Shown here piece after piece: positions 1 through 10,140 of a DNA stretch of 24,980 nt; position 1 is the stretch's first letter; the number at the start of each line of letters is the position of its first letter. The DNA is from Mesostigma viride. Taxonomy: Eukaryota > Streptophyta > Mesostigmatophyceae > Mesostigmatales > Mesostigmataceae. The position numbers were made by a program, and so were the translations under genes. The notes under the pieces were generated by a model, which saw only the letters and a program-made list of their open reading frames with translations, made no database searches and was not told the origin of the DNA. The stretch spans positions 1-24,980 of the forward strand of contig RPFO01000423.1 of NCBI GenBank assembly GCA_009746045.1. Direction: 5' to 3'.

Positions 1-624
1 ACTGCCGAGCAGCTTGAAGCGGCCTGAAGTAGCCGGGTAGTTGACCTCGATCGGTGTCATCTAAGAGGCGGAGTGTGGGCGGGGGCCCGGCCATGCTGAT
101 AGCCAGGCCGGGCCTCCGTTTTAAGGCTGATTTCGAGACCAACCGCCCGAGCCTCGAGCGCCAGGCAGTGCAGCCAAAGTTCGGCATGGCAGACTCCGGC
201 TAGCTTCTCGATGAGCGTGATGTCGTCGGCATAATTAATTTAATTAAACAATTTTAACTCGTGCCCCCGTTGCATGCATGCATGGGGAGTCACGGAGCAC
301 CAGAGTGTGTGTGCACAGCAGGAAGAAAGGGCAGAGACCCCCTTTCTCCTTCATGCCAGAGGCATGCCACAGCAGCAATCGGACACGATAGACGATCCGG
401 CAAGTTATGTGGGTGCAATAAGACCCATGTGAGCATATCATAACAATTAAGGAGCGTGGGCATGCAAGTAAACTGATCATAGCCATGCAGGACGTAGCAT
501 CATCATTGGCTGTACAAGGGCCTAGCTAAGGCTATGGCTGGTTGTGTACCGTGCGTTAGCGGTGCGCACACGTGACTAGGTATGGGTGGCACGGCTAGGG
601 AAACATTCTTGGCATGGCTGCCAT
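1..624. other. Left flank, no recognisable gene
   Basis: All frames are short and interrupted and I recognise no protein. The stretch holds a GC-rich inverted repeat (84-114), an AT-rich TTAATTTAATTAA patch near 236-247 and a TGCATGCATGCATGG run near 271-285. If the downstream CACTA-like element is one insertion into element 2, the last bases here should belong to element 2 integrase. The frame leading to the junction is open only from 599 (stop at 596-598), so this is neither confirmed nor excluded. Confidence 0.5.
84..114. repeat. GC-rich inverted repeat (hairpin)
   Basis: Perfect 9-bp arms GGCCCGGCC (84-92) and GGCCGGGCC (106-114) are separated by 13 bases. No T-run follows, so this is not a bacterial-type terminator. 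Function unknown. Confidence 0.6.
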
Positions 625-640
625 CACTAGGAGTTAATTT
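625..640 (+). repeat. Left terminal inverted repeat of the CACTA-like element
   Basis: CACTAGGAGTTAATTT matches the reverse complement of 13247-13262 at all 16 positions. It is preceded by CCAT (621-624). Confidence 0.75.
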
Positions 641-1147
641 TACGGGGCGTAAACGCCCCGGTTGAGGTTACCGGGGCGGTTACTGGCCAGTAACCATGTA
701 CGTTTAAGGTTACCGGCCAGGTTACCGGCCGGTAACCCGGAATGCAACAGACTAAATACCGGCCGGTAATGGTTACCGGGCGGTATTAGTTACCGGAACG
801 TTTACTGGGCGGTAACTTTTACCGGAGCCGTAACCATGCCCGTAACCTATCTGGGTTACGGTCATGGTTACGGCCCAAGTAGAAGTTACCGGGCGGTAAA
901 CTGGTATGGTTACGGGACCAGTTCTGAGAACCGGGATGGGTTACCGGCATGGTTACGGGACCAGTTCTGATAACCGGGCCTGGCTACTGGCCTGGTTACG
1001 GGTCCGTCAACCGTCCCGTAACCTGCAGTAGTTACGGCCCAGTAGTTGACCCTGGTTACTGCGGTGGTTACGGGGCCGGTTATGCCCCAGTAATATTAGT
1101 AACCCATGCCTACAACGCAGCCTGTCCGGGTTATGGCCCCGAATTCT
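641..1147. repeat. Left subterminal repeat array (GGTTACCGG family)
   Basis: About 500 bases are built of many short, diverged copies of GGTTACCGG or GGTTACGGG in both orientations. They include perfect palindromes: CGGGGCGT-AA-ACGCCCCG at 643-660, GTTACTGGCCAGTAAC near 679-694 and GTTACCGGCCGGTAAC near 720-735. A 66-codon open frame here (949-1149) only translates the repeat. In CACTA elements such arrays bind the transposase. The same motif recurs inside the right end. Confidence 0.7.
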
Positions 1148-1589
1148 AAAATGCATTGACCCCGGCTATGGTGAGTGGCTTGCATGATATGGTGCTTTTC
1201 AAGATGCATTTTTGAATTAGGCATTTCATTAAAATGTTTAAGAAGTCATTAATAATCAATTGCACGAATCACTTCCATCCGATGTTGTCAACGTGGGCTT
1301 CATGATGAAATCGTGGAGATGACGCACATGAAGTTCACGGAACATCTTAGGTAATAAATTAAGCCGTTACGGCAGTAGAACCTTGGCCGATGAGGGTGGC
1401 GTCTTGAAGCTGTTGTCACCCTCAAGTCCGCTCGGCCAGGGGTAATCGCCCATGTTGATTTGAAAGGTACCGCCGTCCATATGGCGGCTCCGCTTTTGGT
1501 GCGAGTTGACCAACTTCCCGTCTTAATCATTCCGGATTGCCTGCAGTTCATTCCGCCTTTGTCCAAGTAAGACAGCAACTGTCACGCAC
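1148..1589. other. Unassigned stretch
   Basis: No gene, RNA or clear repeat is visible. A 92-codon minus-strand frame (1300-1578) resembles no family I know. Confidence 0.4.
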
Positions 1590-1900
1590 TCATAGAAAAC
1601 GCAAAATGCCCCGAATGCAGTTACGGCCATACGGTAGCGAGGAATAGCAGTTGAAATTTCTAGTACACAGGCAACTAGTAAGAAAAGGGACGATGCGTGC
1701 ACCACCACCAATACGTACGTGCATCCCTCTCTTGAAAATGACAGCATCTTCCATGCCGTCCAAGAAAAACGCAACGTATTTAACATGAACCCGAATGCAG
1801 TTACGGTCGTAGACTAGTGAGGACTGGCAGCTGAAAGTTCTAGTTGATGGGCTGAGAATAAGGAAAAAAATGATGCGTGCACCCACCTAACCTATTACGT
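1590..1900 (+). repeat. Diverged tandem duplication, period about 180 bp
   Basis: The block around CGAATGCAGTTACGG at 1612 recurs with substitutions and small indels at 1792. Both copies continue through a 'AGTTGAAATTTCTAG'/'AGCTGAAAGTTCTAG' segment into a GATGCGTGCACC boundary, after which the downstream minisatellite begins. The two copies look like a degenerate prelude to that array. Confidence 0.55.
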
Positions 1901-3130
1901 CCCTCCCATGGCAAGGAACCAGCAAAACCACCCACATACCCTGTTGTGTCCCTCCCTTGACAAGGAACAAGCACGTGCACATGCCCCACCCCACATGCAT
2001 GCCTCCCTTGACAAGAATCGAACGGGCACGTGCACCCACCTACCCTATGTGCAGCCCTCCTTTGACAAGGAACAAGCACGTGCACATGCCTACCCCACAT
2101 GCATGCCTCCCTTGACAAGAATCGAACGAGCACGTGCACCCACCCACCCTGTGTGCACCCCTCCTTTGACAAGGACCAAGCACATGAACTCACCTACACT
2201 ACGCGCGTCCCTCCCTTGACAAGGAATAGGCACGTGCACATGCCTACCCCACATCCATGCCTCCCCTGACCAGTAACAAGCACGTGCACCCACCTACCCT
2301 ACGTGCATCCCTCCTGTGACATGGAACAAGCACGTGCACCCACCAACCCTATGTACGTGCCTCTTGACAAGCAACAAGCACGTGCACCCACCTACCCTAA
2401 GTGCCCCCCTCCTTCGACAAGGAACACGCATGTGCACTCACCTACCGTACGTGAATCCCTCCCTTGGCAAGGACCAAGCACGTGCACCCACCTACCCGAT
2501 GTCCGCCCCTCCCTTGATAAGGTACAAGCATGCCCACCCACCTACCCTACCTGCATCCCTCCCTTGACATGGAACAACCATGTGCACATTCCTACTCCAC
2601 ATGCCCCCCTCCTTTGACAAGGAACAAGCATGTGCACTCATCTACCGTACGTGCATCCCTCCCTTGACAAGGAACAAGCAAGCCCACCCACCTACCCTAC
2701 CTGCATCCCTCCCTTGACATGAAACAAGCACGTGCACATGCCTACCCCACATGCATGCCTCCCTTGACAAGGAACGAGCACGTGCACCCACCCACCCTGT
2801 GTGCACCCCTCCTTTGACAAGGAACAAGCACATGAACTCACCTACACTACGTGCGTCCCTCCCTTGACAAGGAATAAGCACGTGCACATGCCTACCCCAC
2901 ATCCATGCCTCCCCTGACCAGTAACAAGCACGTGCACTCACCTACCCTACGTATGTGCCTCTTGACAAGGACCAAGCTCGTGCACCCACCTACCATACGT
3001 GAATCCCTCCCTTGACAAGGTACACGCATGCCCACCCACCTACCCTACGTGGGCCCCTCCCTTGATAAGGTACAAGCATGACCAGCCACCTACCCCGCGA
3101 GCCTCCCTACTTTGACAAGGAACAAGCACG
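1890..3130 (+). repeat. Minisatellite, unit about 50 bp, about 24 copies
   Basis: Each unit contains CCTCCCTTGACAAGG, then AACAAGCACGTGCACC, then CACCTACCCTACGTGCATC with variants. Most units carry the palindrome CACGTG. Several long open frames cross the array on both strands, but they are only the repeat translated. Variant units recur in the same order (see findings), so the array has a higher-order structure. Confidence 0.85.
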
Positions 3131-4160
3131 TGGGCCCGCTAGCATGGCAGCAAGGAAGACATTACCCTAACATGGCATGGCCAAAGCAAAAGAGACAGAG
3201 AAGTCAATGGAGAGAGAGCTCCTAAGAACTCCTAGTAAAATTGGAAACCATGGAGGGCAAAAAACGTTCAACAACTTACGATGGGCATCGGCACATACAG
3301 AGAAGCCCAGGTGTGCCAGGTGTAAAATAAGCGAGATTGAAGTGTCGCCTACCTCGTGGGAGACTTTTGGTATCTGGTAAACAATGAAAGCGAGTGGAAA
3401 GATGGACAACGTGAAAATAACATACAATCCACTGCAATGCATGCAAAGAGGACAGAATCAGTAATAAAGCGCGCTGCATTCAGGCAGCGCTGAGCAATTG
3501 AACGGTGAACAATTTAATCCGGAACGCATTGTCTACGCGACTCGATGCGACTAAACGTGGCATGCATACGCGGTCGCTGACTGAAGACATTGTGTACCTG
3601 GCTCAGCAAGGTGCGCTTGCAGCCGCTTTCTTAAATATGCCGCAGGCGCACGATGTAACGAATTGAAGTTTGCATGTAGTAACAAAGGCAAGAAAAGCGG
3701 TGTAGCTGGCTACCGACTACGCCATAGTAAGCTGTATCGGAGTTGGCGTTGCCGATGGCTGGAAACGGATGACCGAATCATGCTAAACTGGGGCTCCAAA
3801 AGGGCTTGTCATGCATCCTAGTGCGCCTTTTGCTTTTTTTTCTTCAAGCATCGTGAGCATGCGGGTTTAGGGGGGCGCTTATTCTTGCACCACTATCAGT
3901 CGGCTGGACTGCAATCGGCATAGCCAGCGCAAGGTGATGCAAGGGCAGGCAAACTTTACCAGCTCGTTCAAGGCTCGTTGATGAAATTCAAACATCTAGG
4001 CGGCGCGTCTGCAACGGCTCATCGCAATTCGAATTCGCAAGCAGAACCCTCGTTACACGTGGCGCATGCAGAGATCTGCTTCGGGCGGCTTGGCGTATCT
4101 CACTGCGTCGTGACTCGAGTACATAGTCAGCCTAGTTAGTACTCTGGGGGCCTCGAGTTC
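3131..4160. other. Mostly unassigned; one possible small coding exon
   Basis: No recognised gene. On the plus strand a frame without an ATG near its start runs from about 3500 to a TGA at about 3664-3666. Its translation is protein-like, with an alanine-rich patch including LAQQGALAAAFLNMPQAHD. It could be a remnant exon but matches nothing I recognise. The rest shows no structure. Confidence 0.3.
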
Positions 4161-4602
4161 GGCAGTCCCCTATTCGGAAATCCCGGATCATATGTACTCC
4201 ACACTATGTACTCTTGGAGTACATAGTGTGCCACCCTATGTACTCTTGGAGTACATAGTGTGGATTACATAGGTAGTCACTCCTTCCTATGTAATACGGG
4301 CGTGTCTCACCGCGTCGGCAGTCCCCTATTCGGAAATCCCGGATCATATGTACTCCACACTATGTACTCTTGGAGTACATAGTGTGCCACCCTATGTACT
4401 CTTGGAGTACATAGTGTGGAGTACATAGTCACTCCTTCCTATGTAATACGGGCGTGTCTCACCGCGTCGGCAGTCCCCTATTCGGAAATCCCGGATCATA
4501 TGTACTCCACACTATGTACTCTTGGAGTACATAGTGTGCCACCCTATGTACTCTTGGAGTACATAGGGTGGAGTACATAGTCACTCCTTCCTATGTAATA
4601 CC
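4161..4602 (+). repeat. Three-copy palindromic satellite, unit about 153 bp
   Basis: Units start with GGCAGTCCCCTATTCGG at 4161, 4317 and 4469. Each holds two adjacent hairpins built from CTATGTACTC and GAGTACATAG around a TTG loop, then TATGTAATACGGGCGTGTC and CACCGCGTC. In unit 1 the first hairpin has 14-bp arms (4200-4213 and 4217-4230). No coding potential. The arms could form cruciforms or stable RNA hairpins. Confidence 0.85.
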
Positions 4603-4700
4603 GGTGTAATCATGCGTAATCATGCGTAATCATGCGTAATCATGCGTAATCATGCGTAATCATCAGAGTAATCATCAGAGTAATCATCAGAGTAATCATC
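4603..4700 (+). repeat. Short tandem repeats (10-bp then 12-bp units)
   Basis: GTAATCATGC is repeated about five times, then changes to GTAATCATCAGA repeated about three times. The shared GTAATCAT core shows one array grew out of the other. It directly follows the palindromic satellite, whose last unit ends in TATGTAATAC. Confidence 0.85.
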
Positions 4701-4722
4701 GTCCAGACAAGCTGCACTGCCC

Positions 4723-5205
4723 CTAAGACCCTAACTTACACAAGATGGCGATGGTCGTCGCCGGCAGCTCGACAAGTTCAGGGCAGCACGAAATAAGACA
4801 GGCAAGCCGACGCTGGCGCTCATCCCAATGAGGCCATTCATCCGAAGCAGCCTCCATAACCTGGCCGCTCTTAGGGTGGCGAATCGGGGCGTCGTTGTCG
4901 TTGCGGAGCTTCAGCACGCTTGTCACAGCGGCGTCATTGTAGGCGAGGAAGGTATCGATGTCTGCCAGGCTCAAACGCTGGCCTGGCATGTAGAATGAGG
5001 AAGAAATGGCGTCCGGCAAGGAGGTTTCAGCAGCTATCGGAGTTGCTTCCGAAGTTGCTTCCGAAGTCTTGGATCGCTTGTTAGCGGCGTTCTTGGCGAC
5101 GACAATGTCGTGGGCGATTTTGTTTGCAGCAATCTGGGCATCAATAGAATCGGCGGCAAGAGCTGAAGACGATGCGGGGACCTCCATAGCTACGTTTAAT
5201 AGCAC
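4723..5205 (-). CDS. Hypothetical protein, 160 residues
   Basis: The frame runs from an ATG at 5205 to a TAG at 4723-4725. A second ATG seven codons in (MEVPASSS...) is an equally good start. The N-terminal half is rich in Ala, Ser, Thr and Lys and probably disordered (residues 1-65). The C-terminal half looks folded, with WPHWDERQRRLACLISCCPE near residues 123-142 and a hydrophobic end. There is no signal peptide, membrane segment or recognised domain. The composition is more protein-like than that of neighbouring repeat frames, so this may be an exon or a captured host gene fragment inside the CACTA-like element. Short tandem repeats lie just past its stop. Splicing cannot be excluded. Function unknown. 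Confidence 0.4.
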   Translation of the reverse strand: MLLNVAMEVPASSSALAADSIDAQIAANKIAHDIVVAKNAANKRSKTSEATSEATPIAAETSLPDAISSSFYMPGQRLSLADIDTFLAYNDAAVTSVLKLRNDNDAPIRHPKSGQVMEAASDEWPHWDERQRRLACLISCCPELVELPATTIAILCKLGS

Positions 5206-5407
5206 CTAGACGAGGGCAGGGGGCGCAGGCACACTGATCACGTGCGTGGTGCCGCCATAATGTGCAGAAAAATAGCGAGATCTGCTGGGCAGGCCGCTGG
5301 CGATAACTTAAGAAACCCTGGGCGATGGCTGCCAAAAATTAGATCGGCGTGTTCGTCATCAAAAGGCGAGTCTATTGCAATTTACCCGACCAAATTTCAT
5401 CATGGAT

Positions 5408-5713
5408 GGAGGGAGGGAGGGAGGGAGGGAGGGAGGGAGGGAGGGAGGGAGGGAGGAGGGAGGGAGGGAGGGAGGGAGGGAGGGAGGGAGGGAGGGAGGG
5501 AGGGAGGGAGGGAGGGAGGGAGGGAGGGAGGGAGGGAGGGAGGGAGGAGGGAGGGAGGGAGGGAGGGAGGGAGGGAGGAGGGAGGGAGGGAGGGAGGAGG
5601 GAGGGAGGGAGGAGGGAGGGAGGGAGGGAGGGAGGAGGGAGGGAGGGAGGGAGGGAGGGAGGGAGGGAGGAGGGAGGGAGGGAGGGAGGGAGGAGGGAGG
5701 GAGGGAGGAGGGA
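5408..5713 (+). repeat. (GGGA)n microsatellite, interrupted by GGA
   Basis: About 300 bases of GGGA units with scattered GGA interruptions. It is a pure purine strand with potential for G-quadruplex or triplex structure. All three plus frames are open here and read Gly-Arg-Glu repeats, which I do not call as genes. Confidence 0.95.
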
Positions 5714-5758
5714 GGATGGATGGATGGATGGATGGATGGATGGATGGATGGATGGATG
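5714..5758 (+). repeat. (GGAT)n microsatellite
   Basis: About 11 GGAT units directly abut the GGGA array. Confidence 0.95.
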
Positions 5759-5761
5759 TTC

Positions 5762-5782
5762 TTAATTAATTAATTAATTAAT
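5762..5782 (+). repeat. (TTAA)n microsatellite
   Basis: About five TTAA units lie three bases after the GGAT array. Confidence 0.9.
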
Positions 5783-6059
5783 GGTCAAATTAAAGGCAAT
5801 CATGGTACATGAAGCGAGACAAATCATGCCTGGACGCATGGCGATGTAAGAGCCCCCCCTCCCCCACGCCAGGAGGAAGGGGTGCGTGACTGAGTAGAGT
5901 AGTTAGGATTTTGTAGAGAGACAACTTTGTATATTATCAAGGAGACAACTTTGTATATAAGATTAGAGTGAGATCAGCTAGTCTTCGCGGCTAGTTCTAA
6001 TGCACCCACCCCCATCAGTCCATGGAATACGTGCTCCTGCTCCAGATCCTTAATTAAGG
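5783..6059. other. Unassigned spacer with a small direct repeat
   Basis: No gene seen. GAGACAACTTTGTATAT occurs twice within about 40 bases (near 5918 and 5942). Confidence 0.5.
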
Positions 6060-7940
6060 CCAAAATGAGTCCCTTCCAAACAACGTTTGCACTTAGATAG
6101 TTAGACGAATTATGCCCGACGAAGCTGGAACTTAACAGCCACAATGAATTACGGTTGTTCAGACCTTGTACAACGCCTCAGGGCATTTGGAGCCCTGAAT
6201 GGTAACAAATGCTAACAAGGTAGTGTTGCTATCAATAATGATTTTAAAAATTAATATGATGTCATTAATTAATTAATTAGTTATCAACATCACTCCGTTG
6301 GGAGTAAATGTAGCACATATCCCTGAGAAGGGGCATATGGCTTTTAATACATTCTATGCTACTTCATGCAAGGGTGGGAATGTAAGCTACCCCTGCTCTA
6401 GGTGCACCAGGGCACCTGCACCACCATGTCATATTACAACCAAAACTGGTCGTCATCATGCAAGCATCTGAAGCATGGTCGCAAAACTTCGTGTGCAAAA
6501 TCTCATGTCATAAGGAGCCCAACATTATGACAATTGCCAGGCTTTGTAAAGATTTTTGATTTAACGATGACTACAGCACAAACAGTGAGCGAAACCCTGG
6601 TGCATGTGAATGCCTGAGTGGCGACTGTTCCTAACAGAATGCAAGATGTAAGGTAGACATTGCGAGTATGCCACAAATGTGTGATGTGCAGTGCACATGC
6701 ATGTGAGCTACCATGGTCCGGATTCTCCCGATTTCTGGCCTGCGCTGGTTGTCTCCTTGATGTATACCCCATGACACCATACTTCTAAACTACTTAAGAA
6801 CCTTGGCACATTGCAAAATGGGAAAGAAAGCTGAACAATACATGCAACATCACTCACTAACACAGCCATGTGATTGCTACCAACACGTACCATGTACATC
6901 CTGTGTGAAATTATTGGCAACGACACGCCAAGCAAACGCCAAGGTATAGTATAACTGCGACAGGCTGGCACATGTCACCTGGCATCCACGTATGCTCACC
7001 CCAAGGCATTGGCATATCCCCATGTCTATATCCGTTGCCCTTTGTGCGTACCGAGTCACCCATGCAGTCACCCACCCATGCATCCACCTGGCCCACCCAC
7101 ACAAGTACTCATACACTTGCGCACCTGAGTACCCAGCCACCCACTGGTCCACCCACCCGGTGACCCAGCCAGCCAGCCACGCACCTACTAAACCAACCTA
7201 TCTAACCACTCGTGCACCCAGGCACCCAGCCACATACCCACCCACTGGGACATCCACCCACCCAGCTAGCCACATATGCAATCTACCCACCTAGGCAATA
7301 AGGAGGCATTCACCCATCCTTTTATCCAGGCACCCATTACTAAAACCACGCAGCCACCTAACCACCCAGCCAGCTGGCCCCATGTGTGCCCACCAGGCCG
7401 CCCACCCCTGACCCACCCACGCCCCTTCCCACTCGACCACTCTTTCCCCCCATACCCTTATACCCACCGACCTGCACCCACTCACCCTCACACATCCACA
7501 TCCTCTCAGCCAGTCACCCACCCATCTCACCCCTAACATGCACAGCCCTCCACCCGCGATAGGTGAGTCGATCCCAACTACAAAACCACCCACCCACCCA
7601 TATCCGTGCACCCACCCACCCATTACCTTCCCCATCGCTCACCCCACCCACTTCTAATCACAGCTACACATCCACCCGCCACAAACCAACGGTGCAAATC
7701 CTCCAGCCCATGCAACAGTTTCACTCAGGCATCCAACAATGCACCCACCTAGGAGTTCCCAAACCCCGTCGATCCCCCAGCCACCTGGCGATTCACTTAT
7801 AAGCAACCACCCTTGCACCCATCCACCCACCATAACCACCCACCCACCCTCCCTCCCTCCCTCCCTCCCTCCCTCCCTCCCTCCCTCCCTCCCTCCCTCC
7901 CTCCCGCCACCCCACCCACCCACCCTCTCCAACTGCATGT
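6060..7940 (+). repeat. Segmental duplication, copy A
   Basis: Diverged direct copy of about 10000-11740, offset about 3.8-3.9 kb. Shared landmarks: GTTGTTCAGACCTTGTACAA, CATTTGGAGCCCT, GGTGCATGTGAATGCCTGAG, GGCACATTGCAAAATGGGAA, GGCACATGTCACCTGGCATC, GCGATAGGTGAGTCG and CACCCTCTCCAACTGC. The second half (about 6970-7930) is rich in CACCC/CCAC and keeps long Pro/Thr/His frames open, which I do not call as genes. No RNA or protein family is recognised. Confidence 0.8.
7847..7905 (+). repeat. (TCCC)n microsatellite
   Basis: About 14 TCCC units, the reverse complement of the GGGA array at 5408-5713. It lies within duplication copy A and is absent at the matching place in copy B (near 11705). 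Confidence 0.95.
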
Positions 7941-9182
7941 GGACTGCCTCTCCCAGCGACTCGGCCAGCCGTTTGAGTGTGTTTGGGACCATATGCTGAT
8001 GCCCATGGATATTACGCGCGCCATCAACCAGGCAACACCAGTGACACTTGAGCTCCTTGTTATCCTTCTCATCGGATGTACTGACGACACCCTGCACAAT
8101 TACAGCTCACAAGGCAACTAACATGCTGGAGGAACGCATCCGCCGCAGTGGACGTCAGTAACGGATGTTGCAATGTTGCTGGAGGGAGGTCAATCGACCG
8201 CACCCGTACATACAAGGGGCAATTATTGATGCGTCATACCCAAAACAGGAAGAAAATGTGGCACAACTAACCTTGCCATCAACATGGATGGACGGAGTTG
8301 GAGACCAACTGCAGCGCGGCATTCGCAAGGGCACAGGCTGTGTTGTTCAGCAGGTCCACCGCTGGACTGCCCGATGCCGAGTCCAGGTTCTTCCTTACAC
8401 AAACTCTCCACAAGCGTGATTGTCGCGTCCTTGGCTGCCAACTGCGGAAAGGAGGCCAGTGCTCGCTTCAGCAGGAACTCGGCAATTGCAATCACGGTGG
8501 GCCCTGGCACGATTTGCAGGCCTACACATGCTTGCCCCGCATGTGCCTCCCCCACGTGTGCATCCACCGCAGTTGACGTGCTCGCTCGCAGCTCCCACTA
8601 CCGCTGGCTTCGTTGCCATGTTCCTCCACCCGTTGCCTCTTGCATCTTAGCTGTTCCTCGCGCTTCTCCGCAGCCTCTCTTTCCCTCTCTTCCTCTCTCT
8701 TTTCTGCTGCCGTTCATGCCTTGCTCCAGATATAGATGTGGCTGCTTAGGCGTTCAATCTGCATCACAGAATTGGACGATATGCACGTCAAAGGAAAGCC
8801 AACCAAGCAGCAACATTACCAACAATGTAGCGGGAGGGTCAGTGCAGAGGCCAGCAACATAACTGCCTTAGTCTTGTACTCCTACCATACACATTAGGGA
8901 AGACTGCTGGCATGGCAGCCTGCATCACAGCAATGAATTGCCGCCAACTAAAATAAGAGAGTGACTCACCGCTACTCTTCCCTGAAGCCGACTGGTCACA
9001 CCTCCATTGTGGCGTTGTTTTACCACTTTAACGCTCTTCCACAGCGTGCGATTTTGTTGATGCCATTTTCTCAATTCCTGTAGCATATATTTTGCCCCCG
9101 CCGCACGCTTCCATGGGTTGCCATGTACATCATACTTTGCTGATGCTGCAGAGAAGTCAAGCGGTTCTTTGCATTCCCTCAC
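7920..9182 (-). CDS. Possible fragmented multi-exon gene, function unknown
   Basis: Several minus-strand segments look more protein-like than the surrounding DNA but lie in different frames. (1) 9182 to about 8970 includes SAASAKYDVHGNPWKRAAG and ELRKWHQQNRTLWKSVKVV and ends near a GTGAGT (8964-8969). (2) About 8710-8600 is a Glu/Arg-rich coiled-coil-like stretch. (3) About 8540-8400 includes VIAIAEFLLKRALASFPQ and is followed by GTAAGG at 8393-8398. (4) About 8090-7930 starts after a TTGTGCAG acceptor-like site and includes DEKDNKELKCHWCCLVDGA. I infer exons of a gene, or the debris of one, possibly captured by the CACTA-like element. I recognise no domain. Exon joins are not established, and the 3' side runs into the TCCC microsatellite. 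Confidence 0.33.
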
Positions 9183-9248
9183 CTGTATTCAACGGCAACG
9201 CCAAAACGGAATGCCAACGAATGCGGAGCGGGGGAACAAGGCATAAAG

Positions 9249-9465
9249 CAACGCATGGTGAACCGGCAGATGCTGAGGCAGACACGACAATGCACTGGGT
9301 GCATGGCAACCATGTGAACACTGATGGTAGCACTCACATGCCTAACAAGCATTTTCTTTGTTTCCCCTGGGTTAGAGTGTAAGGCCTATGCCAACCAAGG
9401 TAAACAACAAAACAACACATCCTAAACTGCCCTAACTGACATGGGCAACAAACATGGCCAATGGA
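9249..9465 (+). repeat. Local duplication, copy 1 (217 bp)
   Basis: From CAACGCATGGTGAACCGG to AACATGGCCAATGGA. It recurs with a few substitutions at 9602-9818, offset 353. The matching open frames read short peptides ending MPNKHFLCFPWVRV, with no known family. Confidence 0.9.
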
Positions 9466-9601
9466 GGACAAGGAACCAAGTAGGATCATCCAACAGGATC
9501 ATGGTATTATGGCAGCTTGCATGCAGTAAATTACATCAAGCATGGTTGGCTCAGCACATTGAAGTATTGTCACATCATTAGAACAAGGGAAAGTCAGAAA
9601 T

Positions 9602-9818
9602 CAACGCATGGTGAACCGGCAGATGATGAGGCAGACACGACAATGCACTTGGTGCATGGCAACTATGTGAACACTGATGGTAGCATTCACATGCCTAACA
9701 AGCATTTTCTCTGTTTCCCCTGGGTTAGAGTGTAAGGCCTATGCCAACCCAGCTAAACAACAAAACAACACATCCTAAACTGCGCTAACTGACATGGGCA
9801 ACAAACATGGCCAATGGA
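9602..9818 (+). repeat. Local duplication, copy 2 (217 bp)
   Basis: Near-identical to 9249-9465. The ~136-bp spacer between the copies shows no gene. The 180 bases after it (to about 10000) are also unassigned. Confidence 0.9.
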
Positions 9819-10140
9819 CACAACACCTTGAAATGGCCTTTTTTTTACATAAATTATGGCCCATGGCAAGTTTATTGTCCGATTGACCTAGGATTGGATC
9901 CCACCACTCCCCGGGATGTGTCTGGCTAGTGGTGGAGTAGTTGAGTCAAAATGTTAAGTTTACATGGTACTCCCTGCTTAAGTTAACTCCAGATCCAAGG
10001 CCAAAACTGGCCACCTAAACCACTTGCACTTGCATAGAAACAATAGTTGATCTCAGATTATGCTGTAACTTTGCAGTGGTGATGAATAATAGTTGTTCTG
10101 ACCTTGTACAAAGTTCTACGCCATTTGGAGCCCTAGTTGG

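Noticed and set aside
949-1149. 66-codon Gly/Tyr/Pro-rich frame
   Set aside because: Translation of the GGTTACGGG subterminal array; no independent coding sign.
1840-2941. Several 80-117-codon frames on both strands in the minisatellite
   Set aside because: The unit happens to be nearly stop-free in several frames; frames shift at unit-length changes.
5242-5773. Three overlapping long plus-strand frames reading Gly-Arg-Glu repeats
   Set aside because: They are the GGGA/GGAT microsatellite read in all three frames. Open length comes from the absence of T in the repeat, not from coding.
6972-7802. Pro/Thr/His-rich frames over the CACCC region (also 10721-11837)
   Set aside because: C- and A-rich low-complexity DNA is open in several frames at once, on both strands. 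No domain, and the two copies do not keep the same frame.
8284-8862. 192-codon plus-strand frame
   Set aside because: Cys/Ser/Pro-rich with no domain. The opposite strand looks more protein-like, so this is probably its shadow.
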